Shown: positions 52,298 to 61,127, counted from the first letter of the stretch. The stretch: DNA of 64,000 bases from JACKAQ01 sp020634975 [NCBI: Calditrichia bacterium] (GCA_020634975.1 JACKAQ010000003.1:1-64000); one strand, 5' to 3'. Notes: generated by a model from the letters alone, not told the origin. Made by a program: numbers and translations.

Positions 52298-53917
52298 TCA
52301 AAAACCTACCGTGATATCAAATTGATATTTGCCCAATTTTTGCAAATGCGGCACTTCTATCCGCAGCAATAATTTATATTTTCCCGGCTGAAGCTGCATG
52401 GTCAGCACTTCGCCAACCCGGTTGTTGGATAAACCGGTCGATTGTTGATCAAAACTTGCGGATTCTCGCCGGATTTCCTGCATATCGTCATCAAACAAAA
52501 CGTAGGTACGCGAATAGCTGAAATTACCTTTGGCGTCTGTGCGCACTTCTTTTTCCGGCAACGAATATTCGATGCGCACCAAATTGCCGTTCAGCGATTC
52601 ATCAAATTTAACCCCATTCAGTTCGTTCCACGCGTCATCGTTGGCAAAATCGAACATGGGTGTGTAAATGTATCGCGCCTCCATTCGCTCTTTGTCCAAC
52701 TGTCGGTCAAAACGGCGCTGCATTTGGCGATTGGAGATGGTTGTGGCGGTTATCGCGTTGCCGTAAATATTTGTAACGTATTGCTTTACCATCAAATCCA
52801 GATTGTGGCGGGTATATTGCCAATTTTCGGTATGCCAGGCAATGTTTGAGCGATAATCCGGCTCACCAAATTTGATGTACAGCTCGCCCCGGGCATCCCA
52901 CGGCGCATGCGGCGATCCGCTGCGAATATATTGATCCTGCAAATATTTGGTTTCCAGATTATCCCAATATTCGTAAAAATGCGACCGGGCGAATCGCACG
53001 CGAGCTTCGAAAGCATCACGCGCTTCATTTTTGGCTGTGGCCGGAGAAGGATCGATGCTTTTCCAATAATTATCCAACCATTTTTCGCGATCGGAACGGG
53101 TTGTGAGGCTAAAATATTTTTGGAACTGCTCCGGCGCCAAAATATGCCACATCCCGAAATCAATTAATTCATCAAAATTCCAACTGTCATCGGTTTTCAG
53201 CATGGTGCGATACTGCTCGTATCGCCGGGTTTCGAACGAAATGCCGCTGTTTTGTGAAATGGCGGAAAGCGCTTCTTCGCTTTCGATTGAGATTTTTTGG
53301 AAATTCTGAGTGGCACGGCTGTCGCTAGACAATGTTTTCAACTGACTATTTTTTGGTGTGCTATCTTCCAATTTTTTAATGAGCTTATCTGCGATTTCGA
53401 CGAAAGCATCCTGTGCGACAAGTTCACGCAAAACGGGCAACGCGGCAGGATCACCCAATCGCCCCAACGCCAGCGCAGCCTGATGCCGGACGTCATCGTA
53501 ACGGCTGCCGAGTTGCTCCACCAAAAACCGGTGATATTTTGCATTTCCGCTCCGTGCCAACGCTTCCGCGAGCATCACCTGGTTTAATAATCCGTCATCA
53601 GCCCAATTGCTGTTGGGATATTGTTCGCGCAAATGTTGATACGCATCGAACGCGGCTTCGCGTTCTTCGGGCAATTTTTCCAGGCTGAACGCCAGCCAGA
53701 ACTGAGCATCATCTGCATAATCGCCTGACGGATCATCTTGCAGTATTTCTCGATATACGGTAATTGCCGATTGCCAGTCCTGTTTCATGCACTGTTTGCG
53801 GGCTTGCAGATACCGGGCACGCTGATCCATTTTGCCGGTTTGCGCTGATGCCATTACTCCCCCAAAAATCATCACGCAACAAATAATTCTGGCAAATCGG
53901 GCAAGTTGCCGGTTCAT
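52298..53917 (-). CDS. exported TPR-HEAT-GWxTD domain protein
   Basis: A 539-residue exported protein. ATG 53917 is chosen since GAGGA lies 7 bases upstream and the signal peptide follows (FARIICCVMIFGGVMASAQ); the frame continues to 53947. Domains: TPR-like repeats about 30-110 (ADDAQFWLAFSLEKLPEER), a HEAT-like pair about 120-165 (VRHQAALALGRLGDPAALPVL), and a C-terminal GWxTD-type domain (REKWLDNYWKSIDP, RGELYIKFGEPDYRSN, FSYSRTYVLFDDDM). GWxTD proteins occur widely in Acidobacteriota, Ignavibacteria and Calditrichota; their molecular function is not known to me. It is the last gene of the sigma/anti-sigma operon, so may be its main target or sensor. Confidence 0.85.
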   Translation of the reverse strand: MNRQLARFARIICCVMIFGGVMASAQTGKMDQRARYLQARKQCMKQDWQSAITVYREILQDDPSGDYADDAQFWLAFSLEKLPEEREAAFDAYQHLREQYPNSNWADDGLLNQVMLAEALARSGNAKYHRFLVEQLGSRYDDVRHQAALALGRLGDPAALPVLRELVAQDAFVEIADKLIKKLEDSTPKNSQLKTLSSDSRATQNFQKISIESEEALSAISQNSGISFETRRYEQYRTMLKTDDSWNFDELIDFGMWHILAPEQFQKYFSLTTRSDREKWLDNYWKSIDPSPATAKNEARDAFEARVRFARSHFYEYWDNLETKYLQDQYIRSGSPHAPWDARGELYIKFGEPDYRSNIAWHTENWQYTRHNLDLMVKQYVTNIYGNAITATTISNRQMQRRFDRQLDKERMEARYIYTPMFDFANDDAWNELNGVKFDESLNGNLVRIEYSLPEKEVRTDAKGNFSYSRTYVLFDDDMQEIRRESASFDQQSTGLSNNRVGEVLTMQLQPGKYKLLLRIEVPHLQKLGKYQFDITVGF

Positions 53918-53943
53918 AGTTGTCCTCATTTTTTTATGCGATA

Positions 53944-54741
53944 TCATAGTGACTGCACCTCTGTGGAATTTTGCCGCAGCGCGATTTGCAACTGCCGCGC
54001 TTCGATGAGCAGATCGCTGTCGCGGATCATCGATTTGAGCATTTGCACAGCGGTATCCGCTTCATCCGGTTCTATATTACTGATCTCGTAAAGCAACATT
54101 TCCAGCCGGCTGAGGTAGCGAACGAGCAGCAGATCGTTCATCCGGACACTCACTTGCTCCGCCATTGGCATCTGCCGCATCAACCGTCTGCTGGTTTGGG
54201 CATTCATATCCAAAAACTCGCTGTCGGGCGTTTCGTTATCAGCGATGTTATCGATTTCCAACAACAGCATTTCGCTGTCGAGCAAAAACATCTTGAGATC
54301 CTGCCATTCTTTGCTGGAAACATCGCGCAGTTGAAATGAAGGCGCATAAACAGCTTCCGGCGATGGTGTGAAAACCGGCTGCGGCGAAAGTAGCCACTGA
54401 CCGGCAAAAATACCGATGACCAGAACAACCGCAAATTCTGCCAGCCGGAACGCCGGTGTCGGTGCGATAAAAACGCGTTCCCAAATTTCCCGCAGGGTTG
54501 CCTGCAAACTGGATGTTCTGTTCACCGGAAATTCCATCGCCATTGCAGATTGGAACGATTGCAACAATTCTTCCGATGGCGCGGCGTTCCGGTAAATCCG
54601 CAAATTCTCGCAGATTTCCCGCCAATCGCTGTTTTCCAAATCGGTATCGATCTGCGCCAGCAACGTTTCAAATTCAGCAGCTTCCGCTGGCGCCATCTGT
54701 CCGTTTTCGTAGCGAATCAATTGTTCTTCAAACTTATCCAT
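53944..54741 (-). CDS. membrane-spanning anti-sigma-like protein
   Basis: A 265-residue protein with one transmembrane segment (about 102-118, LAEFAVVLVIGIFAGQWLL). The N-terminal cytoplasmic part (FEEQLIRYENGQMAPAEAAE, FETLLAQIDTDLENSDW) is typical of anti-sigma factors; a zinc-binding His-Cys-Cys motif is not visible. The periplasmic part is helical. Genetic position between an ECF sigma gene (9 bases upstream) and a GWxTD gene (start overlapping or within 30 bases) strongly supports the assignment: it should hold the sigma factor at the membrane until an envelope signal releases it. The release step could involve the M50 protease encoded 1.9 kb away (inference). Confidence 0.75.
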   Translation of the reverse strand: MDKFEEQLIRYENGQMAPAEAAEFETLLAQIDTDLENSDWREICENLRIYRNAAPSEELLQSFQSAMAMEFPVNRTSSLQATLREIWERVFIAPTPAFRLAEFAVVLVIGIFAGQWLLSPQPVFTPSPEAVYAPSFQLRDVSSKEWQDLKMFLLDSEMLLLEIDNIADNETPDSEFLDMNAQTSRRLMRQMPMAEQVSVRMNDLLLVRYLSRLEMLLYEISNIEPDEADTAVQMLKSMIRDSDLLIEARQLQIALRQNSTEVQSL

Positions 54742-54750
54742 TGCAATAGC

Positions 54751-55326
54751 TCAATTTATGTTCATCTTTGGTAAAATTTCTTTCAATTTATTCAATCCGC
54801 GAAACATGTGAATGCGGACCGTGTTTTCGCTGCACGTCATTATTTCGGCGATTTCTGTGGTGGAATATTCGTGGAAGAAACGCAGCGAAATTGCTGTTCG
54901 CTGGTTGATGGACAGCTGCTGCATCGCCTGCTCCAGTTGGAAACGCAGTTCGGTGTTCTCCAGTTTTTGCATCACATTTTCACCGGTTTTGGATGATGCC
55001 AACTGATTTTCGGCGGCTAATTCCAAACCGTCATTTTCGTAATAATCCATTCGGGCGCGGGAATTTTTTCGTTGTAAATCCCGGCATTGGTTCACCATTA
55101 TCCGGTACAACCAGGTTGAAAAATGCGCCCGTCCTTCGAAAGCGGGCAACTTCTCGAAGGCTTTGACAAATGAATTTTGAGCAGCGTCCCGGGCATCTTC
55201 CCAATTCCCCATCAAATCGTAACCCAGATACAATAATTTTTCCTGATATTGGCTCACAAGCTGCCCAAAAGCGCTTCGATCACCTTTTTGGGCTTTTGCG
55301 ACCAGTTTTTGCACCCGGGATTTCAT
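54751..55326 (-). CDS. ECF-type RNA polymerase sigma factor
   Basis: A 191-residue sigma-70 family ECF factor with regions 2 and 4 only. Region 2: GYDLMGNWEDARDAAQNSFV and KAFEKLPAFEGRAHFSTWLY; region 4: LSINQRTAISLRFFHEYSTT and SENTVRIHMFRGLNKLKEIL. Length is typical. It is probably self-regulated with its anti-sigma and GWxTD partners, and would recognise a -35/-10 pair upstream that I could not assign. Gene order sigma, anti-sigma, GWxTD on the minus strand gives one operon. Confidence 0.93.
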   Translation of the reverse strand: MKSRVQKLVAKAQKGDRSAFGQLVSQYQEKLLYLGYDLMGNWEDARDAAQNSFVKAFEKLPAFEGRAHFSTWLYRIMVNQCRDLQRKNSRARMDYYENDGLELAAENQLASSKTGENVMQKLENTELRFQLEQAMQQLSINQRTAISLRFFHEYSTTEIAEIMTCSENTVRIHMFRGLNKLKEILPKMNIN

Positions 55327-55443
55327 CCATTGGTTCTCGGTTCTCCGAACGATGATCCATCATTCGTAATGAAACTTGCATAAATTAGACGTTCATATGC
55401 TGCGGAGTGTTTACGTCAGTAAAAAAGATTGTTGCGGTATTTA

Positions 55444-56595
55444 CTATTTTTTTTCGGCTGCGCCAAAACAGAGCACTTCGCCATCGCCGGTGCCGATCAC
55501 CATTTTTCCGGCGGCGATTGCCGGAGATGCAACAATTGCCGAACCGGCGGTGAATTGCCATTTTTCCTGTCCCGTGCTCACCGAGAGGCGATGAATATTG
55601 CCACGTTCGGTTGCTAAAATGAGATCATCATTGGCAACAACCGGCGACGCCTCGATTTTTGATCGGGTTTCGAATGTCCACTGCGCACGCCCGGTTTCGC
55701 GGTTGATGGCGTGAATCAGTTTATCCCGCCCGCCGGCGAACACCCATTCGTCCGTAACTGCAGCAGATGCATAAAATGGAAATTTTCGCTGCGGATGAAT
55801 GTATTCCCAGCGAATTTCCAGCGGCGCCAGCGTAATCGCCAACACCCGGTTATCATATGTGCCCAGATAAGCTTCGCCAGCGACAATGGCGGCGGTGGCG
55901 GCAACGTAACCACCCAGATTCAACGAATCGGTTTGCATGCCGGTTTGCAGATTAATCAATCGCAACACGCCGTCACATCCGGCGAGAACGGCATTTTCAT
56001 CGAAAATTGCGGCGGTGCTGTGCACATAATTTTCCGTTTCCAACTGCCAGCGCAATGCGCCGGTTTCGCGATTCAAACAATAGATGTACTGGTCGTATCC
56101 GCCGAAAACCAGCCACTCGCCGGAAATGTTCACCGATGAAATAATCTCGCCTTCGGTTTGAAATTGCCATTTCAGCGAACCGTTTTCCGCGGAAACGGCA
56201 TGCAACATACCATCGCCATCACCAAAAAAAACGGTGCCGTCCGCTACTGTCGGCGACGATTTGATATCCCCATTCGCAGCATATTTCCAAATCTGTTCGC
56301 CCGATACCAGATCCAGCGCGTACAAATGCCCATCCGCCGACGCAACGAAAACCCGTTCGCCAACAATGGCGGCGGTGCTGACAATTTCGTCGTCCGTCTG
56401 AAATCGCCAGATCAAATCGAGCTGTTCAGGTAATTCGGCGTTGCTCACGCCGGTCATTTGGGCGTTGCCCCGAAACATCGGCCAATCATTGTTGGCGGCG
56501 GAAACTTCGGGTGAACCGGATTGAGCAATCGCCGCTGCGCATATAAACAGCAGCCCATAAACTGCAATATTTATTGATAGATATGTTTTTTTCAT
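55444..56595 (-). CDS. exported PQQ-like beta-propeller (BamB-type repeats)
   Basis: A 383-residue exported protein; start at ATG 56595, which overlaps the stop of the M50 gene as ATGA and precedes a signal peptide (YGLLFICAAAIAQ). Nearly all of the rest is repeated blades of the PQQ/WD-like type: TAAIVGERVFVASADGHLYA, LVSGEQIWKY, SSPTVADGTVFFGDGDGMLH, NGSLKWQFQTEG, and so on, giving 7-8 blades. No PQQ-binding residue set typical of a dehydrogenase is seen, so it is more likely a scaffold or BamB-like protein than an enzyme. Translational coupling to the protease suggests they act together (inference). Confidence 0.85.
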   Translation of the reverse strand: MKKTYLSINIAVYGLLFICAAAIAQSGSPEVSAANNDWPMFRGNAQMTGVSNAELPEQLDLIWRFQTDDEIVSTAAIVGERVFVASADGHLYALDLVSGEQIWKYAANGDIKSSPTVADGTVFFGDGDGMLHAVSAENGSLKWQFQTEGEIISSVNISGEWLVFGGYDQYIYCLNRETGALRWQLETENYVHSTAAIFDENAVLAGCDGVLRLINLQTGMQTDSLNLGGYVAATAAIVAGEAYLGTYDNRVLAITLAPLEIRWEYIHPQRKFPFYASAAVTDEWVFAGGRDKLIHAINRETGRAQWTFETRSKIEASPVVANDDLILATERGNIHRLSVSTGQEKWQFTAGSAIVASPAIAAGKMVIGTGDGEVLCFGAAEKK

Positions 56596-57311
56596 GAGCC
56601 ACCAAAATATCGATGAATATCGAGCATCACCGCATAAATCATCAAACCGAGAATGGCAATCCACCCGGCGAGATGCAGCGGCAGCGATAGCCGTGTCATC
56701 ACCGGATGCAGCGGTTCCAGCGCATACAGCAACAATTTACCGCCGTCCAGCGGCGGAACGGGCAGCAAGTTGAGCACTGCAAAATTGATGCTCAAAATGA
56801 TGCTGATGCTCAAAAACGCGTTCCAGCCGCCGGAAAGCGCCTGACTGCCTTCTGTAAAAATTCCGATGACGCTGGTCAGCGATTCCGGGTTGGAAAAAAG
56901 GGTGGGCAGCATTTGAAACATGCCCATCATCGTGCTGAACGTTTGCAGCCACGGCGAAATCATCAGCGCAAAAAAACCGGATTCGCCGGAGAGCAAGTTG
57001 AGCAGCGCAAACAGAGGAATGCAAATCAACACATTCGCCAGCGGTCCGCCGATTGTGAACACCATTCGCCGACACACCGGCGCTTGCGGATGCAATTGTC
57101 CGTTGCTCAGCTTCGGCAACACATAACCGCCGATGGGCAGCATCGCCAGCCGGAATTCGGTTTCACCAAGCCGGGTTTTCCAAATAGCTTTGCCAAATCC
57201 GACTGAAAACCGGGCAACCGGAATGCCCGTCCATCGCGCAGCCAAAAAATGCCCGAGTTCGTGAACGAAAATTAAACAGCCGAGAATCAGTCCAATAATG
57301 ATAAAATTCAT
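56592..57311 (-). CDS. M50 (site-2) membrane metalloprotease, PDZ-less
   Basis: A 239-residue integral membrane protease. Zinc-binding HELGH at residues 18-22 in LIFVHELGHFLAARW and the third ligand motif NLLPVPPLDGGKLL near 188-201 are both present. GIPVARFSVGFGKAI and MLPIGGYV are also typical of RseP-like site-2 proteases. There is no PDZ domain between the catalytic halves, so it is shorter than RseP (about 450). S2Ps cut membrane-embedded substrates such as anti-sigma factors; the nearest candidate substrate is the anti-sigma-like protein at 53944-54741 (inference). It overlaps the next gene by four bases. Confidence 0.9.
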   Translation of the reverse strand: MNFIIIGLILGCLIFVHELGHFLAARWTGIPVARFSVGFGKAIWKTRLGETEFRLAMLPIGGYVLPKLSNGQLHPQAPVCRRMVFTIGGPLANVLICIPLFALLNLLSGESGFFALMISPWLQTFSTMMGMFQMLPTLFSNPESLTSVIGIFTEGSQALSGGWNAFLSISIILSINFAVLNLLPVPPLDGGKLLLYALEPLHPVMTRLSLPLHLAGWIAILGLMIYAVMLDIHRYFGGS

Positions 57312-57337
57312 AGAAATGTCAGGTTGTTTTGGGAAAT

Positions 57338-58486
57338 TTACCAGGCTTGCCGGTATAAATCGAGCAGCGTTTGTTCATCAACGGAACGCGGATTGAAACG
57401 TCCGGTCCACTGTTCCGCCGCCAGTTTTGCGAGCACCGGCAAATCGGTTTCGGGCACGTTGCACTGATTTAGCGATCCGGGTAAATCTCCCCATTCTTGC
57501 AATTGATGAATGCGGTTTGTCAGATATGTTACCGCATCAGATTTTACCGAGGAGTGCAAAATCAGTTCCCCATACAGCGGCGCAACCTCGCTCGCGTTAA
57601 AGCGAACAACATGCGGCAGCATAATGCCAACCGCTGTGCCGTGAGTGATGCCGTAGGTTGCCGTTAGCGGATTTGCCAATGCATGAGCAGCACCCAACAT
57701 ACTGTTTTCAATAGACATACCGGCGAGATGCGCACCCATCAGCATGGCGCTTGCGGCTGTAATTTGGGATGGAGAATTCAAAAAATATTCCGCATGTTCG
57801 TCGATAAAACGAAAGGCTTCTTTGGCGAACATTTGGGAAAAAGCGGTTCGTTTGGTGCTCACAAAGCTTTCCACAGCATGAGAAAATGCATCCATTACCG
57901 TTACGGCGGCAACCGGTTTTGGCAGCGTCGCCAGCAGCAGCGGATCTAAAATAACCGTGTGAAAACGCGCTTTCAGATCGCCGCAAGCCATTTTCCGATG
58001 ATCGGTTGCGCGGGAAATCAGCGCAAAAGATTGCGCTTCGCTTCCGGTTCCCGCGGTTGTCGGGATGCCGATTGACGGCAACATTGGCTGGGTAGCTTTG
58101 CCAAATCCCCAATAATCTGCCATTTGACCGCCGTTCGTCACCAAAAAATTGATGCCTTTGGCACAGTCCATCGAACTGCCGCCACCAAGTGCGATGATGA
58201 CATCCGGCAATCCGCCGGATTGAACAACAGCTGCGGCGGCTTTCACCTGTGCATCGGTTGGGTTTTCGTTAACATCCTCAAACACATTCGTGGAGATATT
58301 TGATTGGTGCAATATATTCAATGCTTTATCGGTAATTCCGGATGCGACAATTCCCGCATCCGTAACGATCAGCACATGCCGGCCACCGAGCGATTTTACC
58401 AAATCGCCCAGTTTTGCCAGCGCGTTAGTTCCAAAAACAACCTGTATTGTGGGTCGAAATTCAAATAAATTCATATTCAATAACAT
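57338..58486 (-). CDS. iron-containing (type III) alcohol dehydrogenase
   Basis: A 382-residue Fe-ADH. NAD-binding GGGSSMDCAKG is near 100-110 and the metal-binding segment HALANPLTATYGITHGTAVG near 260-280 carries the conserved His residues. Length is normal. It should interconvert an alcohol and an aldehyde/ketone, cytoplasmic; exact substrate unknown. ATG 58486 or 58474 are both possible starts. It follows serC by 27 bases and precedes the M50 gene by 26 bases, which suggests one transcription unit. Confidence 0.9.
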   Translation of the reverse strand: MLLNMNLFEFRPTIQVVFGTNALAKLGDLVKSLGGRHVLIVTDAGIVASGITDKALNILHQSNISTNVFEDVNENPTDAQVKAAAAVVQSGGLPDVIIALGGGSSMDCAKGINFLVTNGGQMADYWGFGKATQPMLPSIGIPTTAGTGSEAQSFALISRATDHRKMACGDLKARFHTVILDPLLLATLPKPVAAVTVMDAFSHAVESFVSTKRTAFSQMFAKEAFRFIDEHAEYFLNSPSQITAASAMLMGAHLAGMSIENSMLGAAHALANPLTATYGITHGTAVGIMLPHVVRFNASEVAPLYGELILHSSVKSDAVTYLTNRIHQLQEWGDLPGSLNQCNVPETDLPVLAKLAAEQWTGRFNPRSVDEQTLLDLYRQAW

Positions 58487-58513
58487 CAATTTTCCGCAAT
58501 AGTTGGCATCCGG

Positions 58514-59593
58514 TTATCCGTTGGTGCGTTCAAATTCTTTCATAAATGCAACGAGCGTTTGCACGCCTTCTGTGGGCATTGCGTTGTAAATTGATGCACG
58601 AATTCCTCCGACTGAGCGATGCCCTTTGAGTCCGGACATGTGTTGCGCGGTTGCTTCCGCAACAAATTTTTTCTCGAGGTCTTCGTTTGGCAACCGCCAG
58701 GTTATGTTCATCAGCGAGCGGCTGTTTTTCTGTGCATGCGGTTTGTAAAAATCACCGGCATCCAGTGCATCGTATAACAAACCGGCTTTTTTGCGATTGG
58801 CGCTTTCAATTTTATCGATGCCACCCTGGCTTTTGATCCATTTCATCACCAAACCGACCACATAAATCGGGAAAGTCGGCGGCGTATTATACATGGAATT
58901 GCCTTCGGCGATGGTTTTGTAATTGAAAACCGTGGGGATATTTGACGGGCAACGATCCAGTAAATCTTTGCGGATAATCGTAATGGTAACACCTGCAGGA
59001 CCTGCATTTTTTTGTGCACCTGCATAAATCAGGGCAAATTTTTTGGGATCGAACCTGCGGCAATATAAATCGGATGACATATCGGCAATCAACGGCACAT
59101 CACCCGTATCCGGATAATCTTGGAACTGGGTGCCGAAAATGGTGTTGTTGGAGCAGATATGCAAATATGCGGCATCCGAACCTGCTTTAAAATCGGTAGG
59201 TATGTGGTTGTGATTACTGGATTTGGATGATGCGACAACCCGAGCAGGTTTGCCAAGTTGCACTGCTTCTTTATAGGCTTTTATCGCCCACGAACCGCTG
59301 TCAACATATTCCCCGACTCTGCCATCGACAGATAAATTCAGCGGAACGGCGGCAAACTGTCCGGTGGCGCCGCCCTGCATAAACACAACCTGGTAATCAT
59401 CGGAGAATCCCATAATATCGAGAATCAGCGATGCTGCTTCGTTCAATACTTCATCAAATGTTTTGGACCTGTGGCTCATTTCCATTAATGACATGCCCTG
59501 CCCGCGAAAATTAACCAGCTCTTCCTGAACCTGATGTAAAACGGGTAGCGGCAGCGTTGCCGGTCCGGCGCTAAAATTGAAAATTCGTTGCAT
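58514..59593 (-). CDS. serC: phosphoserine aminotransferase
   Basis: A 359-residue class V aminotransferase matching SerC over its whole length: NFSAGPATLPLPVL at the N terminus, QGGATGQFAAVPLNL, AGAQKNAGPAGVT with the PLP lysine, and the C-terminal GHRSVGGIRASIYNAMP. It converts 3-phosphohydroxypyruvate to phosphoserine in serine synthesis, and can also act in vitamin B6 synthesis. The start has GGAGG 8 bases upstream. It is the second gene of the minus-strand series; no serA or serB is in the window. Confidence 0.97.
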   Translation of the reverse strand: MQRIFNFSAGPATLPLPVLHQVQEELVNFRGQGMSLMEMSHRSKTFDEVLNEAASLILDIMGFSDDYQVVFMQGGATGQFAAVPLNLSVDGRVGEYVDSGSWAIKAYKEAVQLGKPARVVASSKSSNHNHIPTDFKAGSDAAYLHICSNNTIFGTQFQDYPDTGDVPLIADMSSDLYCRRFDPKKFALIYAGAQKNAGPAGVTITIIRKDLLDRCPSNIPTVFNYKTIAEGNSMYNTPPTFPIYVVGLVMKWIKSQGGIDKIESANRKKAGLLYDALDAGDFYKPHAQKNSRSLMNITWRLPNEDLEKKFVAEATAQHMSGLKGHRSVGGIRASIYNAMPTEGVQTLVAFMKEFERTNG

Positions 59594-59687
59594 AATATGG
59601 CCTCCGTTCTGCTGTTTTTTGGGATTATTTCGACCGTGCTAAATTAACACTGCGTAACGGCGCTTGCCAGATATATTTTACGCAGCG

Positions 59688-60266
59688 TCAGCGCTTTCCG
59701 GGTTTCCACAGCGTTTCTTCGACGCCCGATTTTGCCGCAACATAGCGTCCGGCAACAAACAACCAATCGCTCAAACGGTTCAGATAGGGCAGTTCTGTGC
59801 CGTCCAGCGGCTCCGCCTGCAACACGTGATAAAGCTCGCGTTCCGCCCTCCGGCAAACCGTTCGTGCCACATGAATTCTGGCGGAAACCTCTCCTCCACC
59901 CGGCAAAATAAAGGACTTCAGGGATGGCAGATCGGTGTTCATTTCATCCATCTCCGTTTCGAGGCGCCGGACGTCCGGATCGTGAATTACCGGCGTATTT
60001 TCCCGGCGGTCTTCCGGCAACACCGCCAATTGTGAACCCAGATCAAACAACTCATTTTGAATCCGGAGCACCTTTTCGCGGATGATTGCCAAATCGCCGG
60101 TTGCATCTCGCAAACCCTCCGCAACTAAACCGAGATGAGCATTCAATTCATCAATGGTTCCATATGCGACAATTCTCGGCGCGGTTTTTTCAACGCGTTG
60201 ACCGCCGGCCAAACTTGTCATTCCTTCATCGCCGGTTTTGGTATATACACGGGTAATCCTGACCAT
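59688..60266 (-). CDS. pduO: PduO-type ATP:cob(I)alamin adenosyltransferase
   Basis: A 192-residue PduO-type adenosyltransferase from ATG 60266, preceded by GGAG 8 bases upstream; the frame opens 12 codons earlier without a ribosome site. Motifs: ITRVYTKTGDEGMTSLAGG (ATP-binding N terminus), VAYGTIDELNAHLGL, FILPGGGEVSARIHVARTVC-like central helix and LPYLNRLSDWLFVAGRY near the end. It makes coenzyme B12 from ATP and cob(I)alamin. No B12-dependent enzyme is in this window. It is the first gene of the minus-strand series. Confidence 0.95.
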   Translation of the reverse strand: MVRITRVYTKTGDEGMTSLAGGQRVEKTAPRIVAYGTIDELNAHLGLVAEGLRDATGDLAIIREKVLRIQNELFDLGSQLAVLPEDRRENTPVIHDPDVRRLETEMDEMNTDLPSLKSFILPGGGEVSARIHVARTVCRRAERELYHVLQAEPLDGTELPYLNRLSDWLFVAGRYVAAKSGVEETLWKPGKR

Positions 60267-60529
60267 TTTATGCTCCAAATTCAAAAGAGTTGAAAAATTC
60301 ATGCTTCAATAATTTTACCGGTTTGCAATGTACATTCAACATGACTTTCAGAAAAATGAAAATCAATTTCAGTATCTTTTAGGATTGCCGAATTTAGTGA
60401 TGTCAGATTTCGTATTTGAAAAAAGTTAAAAAGTATTGTGTTGTGAAAAATTATTCATTACTATTGGCGCGATTGTTGTAAAGAGGTCCGTAAATAACAT
60501 TTACTAAACATAAACAAATGGAGGATATC

Positions 60530-60850
60530 ATGATCAAAGTGAGTCCAAAAAATCAGAAAATCACCTTCCAACTGGAGAAGCAAAACGCAGACAGCGTAGC
60601 CGTTGTTGGTGATTTCAACAATTGGGATAGCAATGCAACCCCGATGAAATTTGTAAAACGCAGTGGCGTTTGGAAAGCAGATGTAACCGTTTCCAGCGGT
60701 GTTCATGAATTTCGCTATCTGGTAAACGACAGCGAATGGATTAACGATGAAGAAGCACCGGCAGTGCCGAACGCATTTGGTACCAGCAATTCCGTAGCCG
60801 AAGTTGTTGCCCCCAAAGCACCTGCAAAAAAGAAATTAGCAAAGAAATAG
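60530..60850 (+). CDS. stand-alone CBM48 (AMPK/isoamylase-N) domain protein
   Basis: A 106-residue protein consisting almost only of a CBM48/isoamylase N-terminal-like E-set domain: VAVVGDFNNWDSNATPMKFV, GVWKADVTVSSGVHEFRYLV, NDSEWINDEEAPAVPN, followed by a Lys-rich tail (APAKKKLAKK). In AMPK beta subunits and branching enzymes this domain binds glycogen or starch. Start ATG 60530 has GGAGG 7 bases upstream, and a clear terminator lies at 60865-60897, so it is monocistronic. Free-standing copies are common in the FCB group; function is unknown but glycogen binding is likely. Confidence 0.9.
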   Translation: MIKVSPKNQKITFQLEKQNADSVAVVGDFNNWDSNATPMKFVKRSGVWKADVTVSSGVHEFRYLVNDSEWINDEEAPAVPNAFGTSNSVAEVVAPKAPAKKKLAKK

Positions 60851-60864
60851 TGTTGCATTTTTGA

Positions 60865-60897
60865 TGGGGAACGGGCACAATCGTTCCCCATTTTTTT
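60865..60897 (+). terminator. rho-independent terminator of CBM48 gene
   Basis: Perfect 9-bp stem TGGGGAACG / CGTTCCCCA with an 8-base loop and a seven-T tail, 14 bases after the stop codon. Confidence 0.92.
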
Positions 60898-60909
60898 GTA
60901 ATTTTTTTA

Positions 60910-60938
60910 TTGACAAACCAGGATCGGCACTATATATT
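60910..60938 (+). promoter_or_regulatory. sigma-70-type promoter of the tRNA gene
   Basis: TTGACA (60910-60915) and TATATT (60933-60938) with a 17-base spacer, 22 bases before the first base of the tRNA. This is the clearest promoter in the window. Confidence 0.8.
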
Positions 60939-60960
60939 TCGCGCCGTTGTTACAAAACGA

Positions 60961-61118
60961 TCCGGAGTAGCTCAGTGGTAGAGCGAGTGGCTGTTAACCA
61001 CCAGGTCGGGGTTCAAATCCCTCAGATTTTACCCAAAAACCTAAGCTATTGTTTTTATTGCAGTTTAAGTTGTTGTTATTTGTGCAAAGAAATTTTTTTA
61101 ACACTCTCCTCCGGAGCA
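60961..61118 (+). tRNA. tRNA-Asn (GTT) with displaced 3' acceptor strand
   Basis: 5' acceptor strand TCCGGAG at 60961-60967, D arm GCTCAGTGGTAGAGC, anticodon loop CTGTTAA with GTT at 60993-60995, and T arm GGGGTTCAAATCCC to 61023 are all normal for tRNA-Asn. The bases that follow (AGATTTT) do not pair with the 5' strand. The expected 3' strand and tail, CTCCGGA-G-CA, occurs at 61109-61118, 85 bases further on, just before a terminator. So the gene looks interrupted at the T-arm/acceptor junction. The T stem also seems one G short. It might be a pseudogene, or carry an intervening sequence. Confidence 0.6.
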
Positions 61119-61127
61119 AGAATTCAG

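Noticed and set aside
61024-61108. Group I intron in tRNA-Asn
   Set aside because: The insert is only 85 bases, is not in the anticodon loop and shows no group I core; the interruption is kept as a finding but not this explanation.
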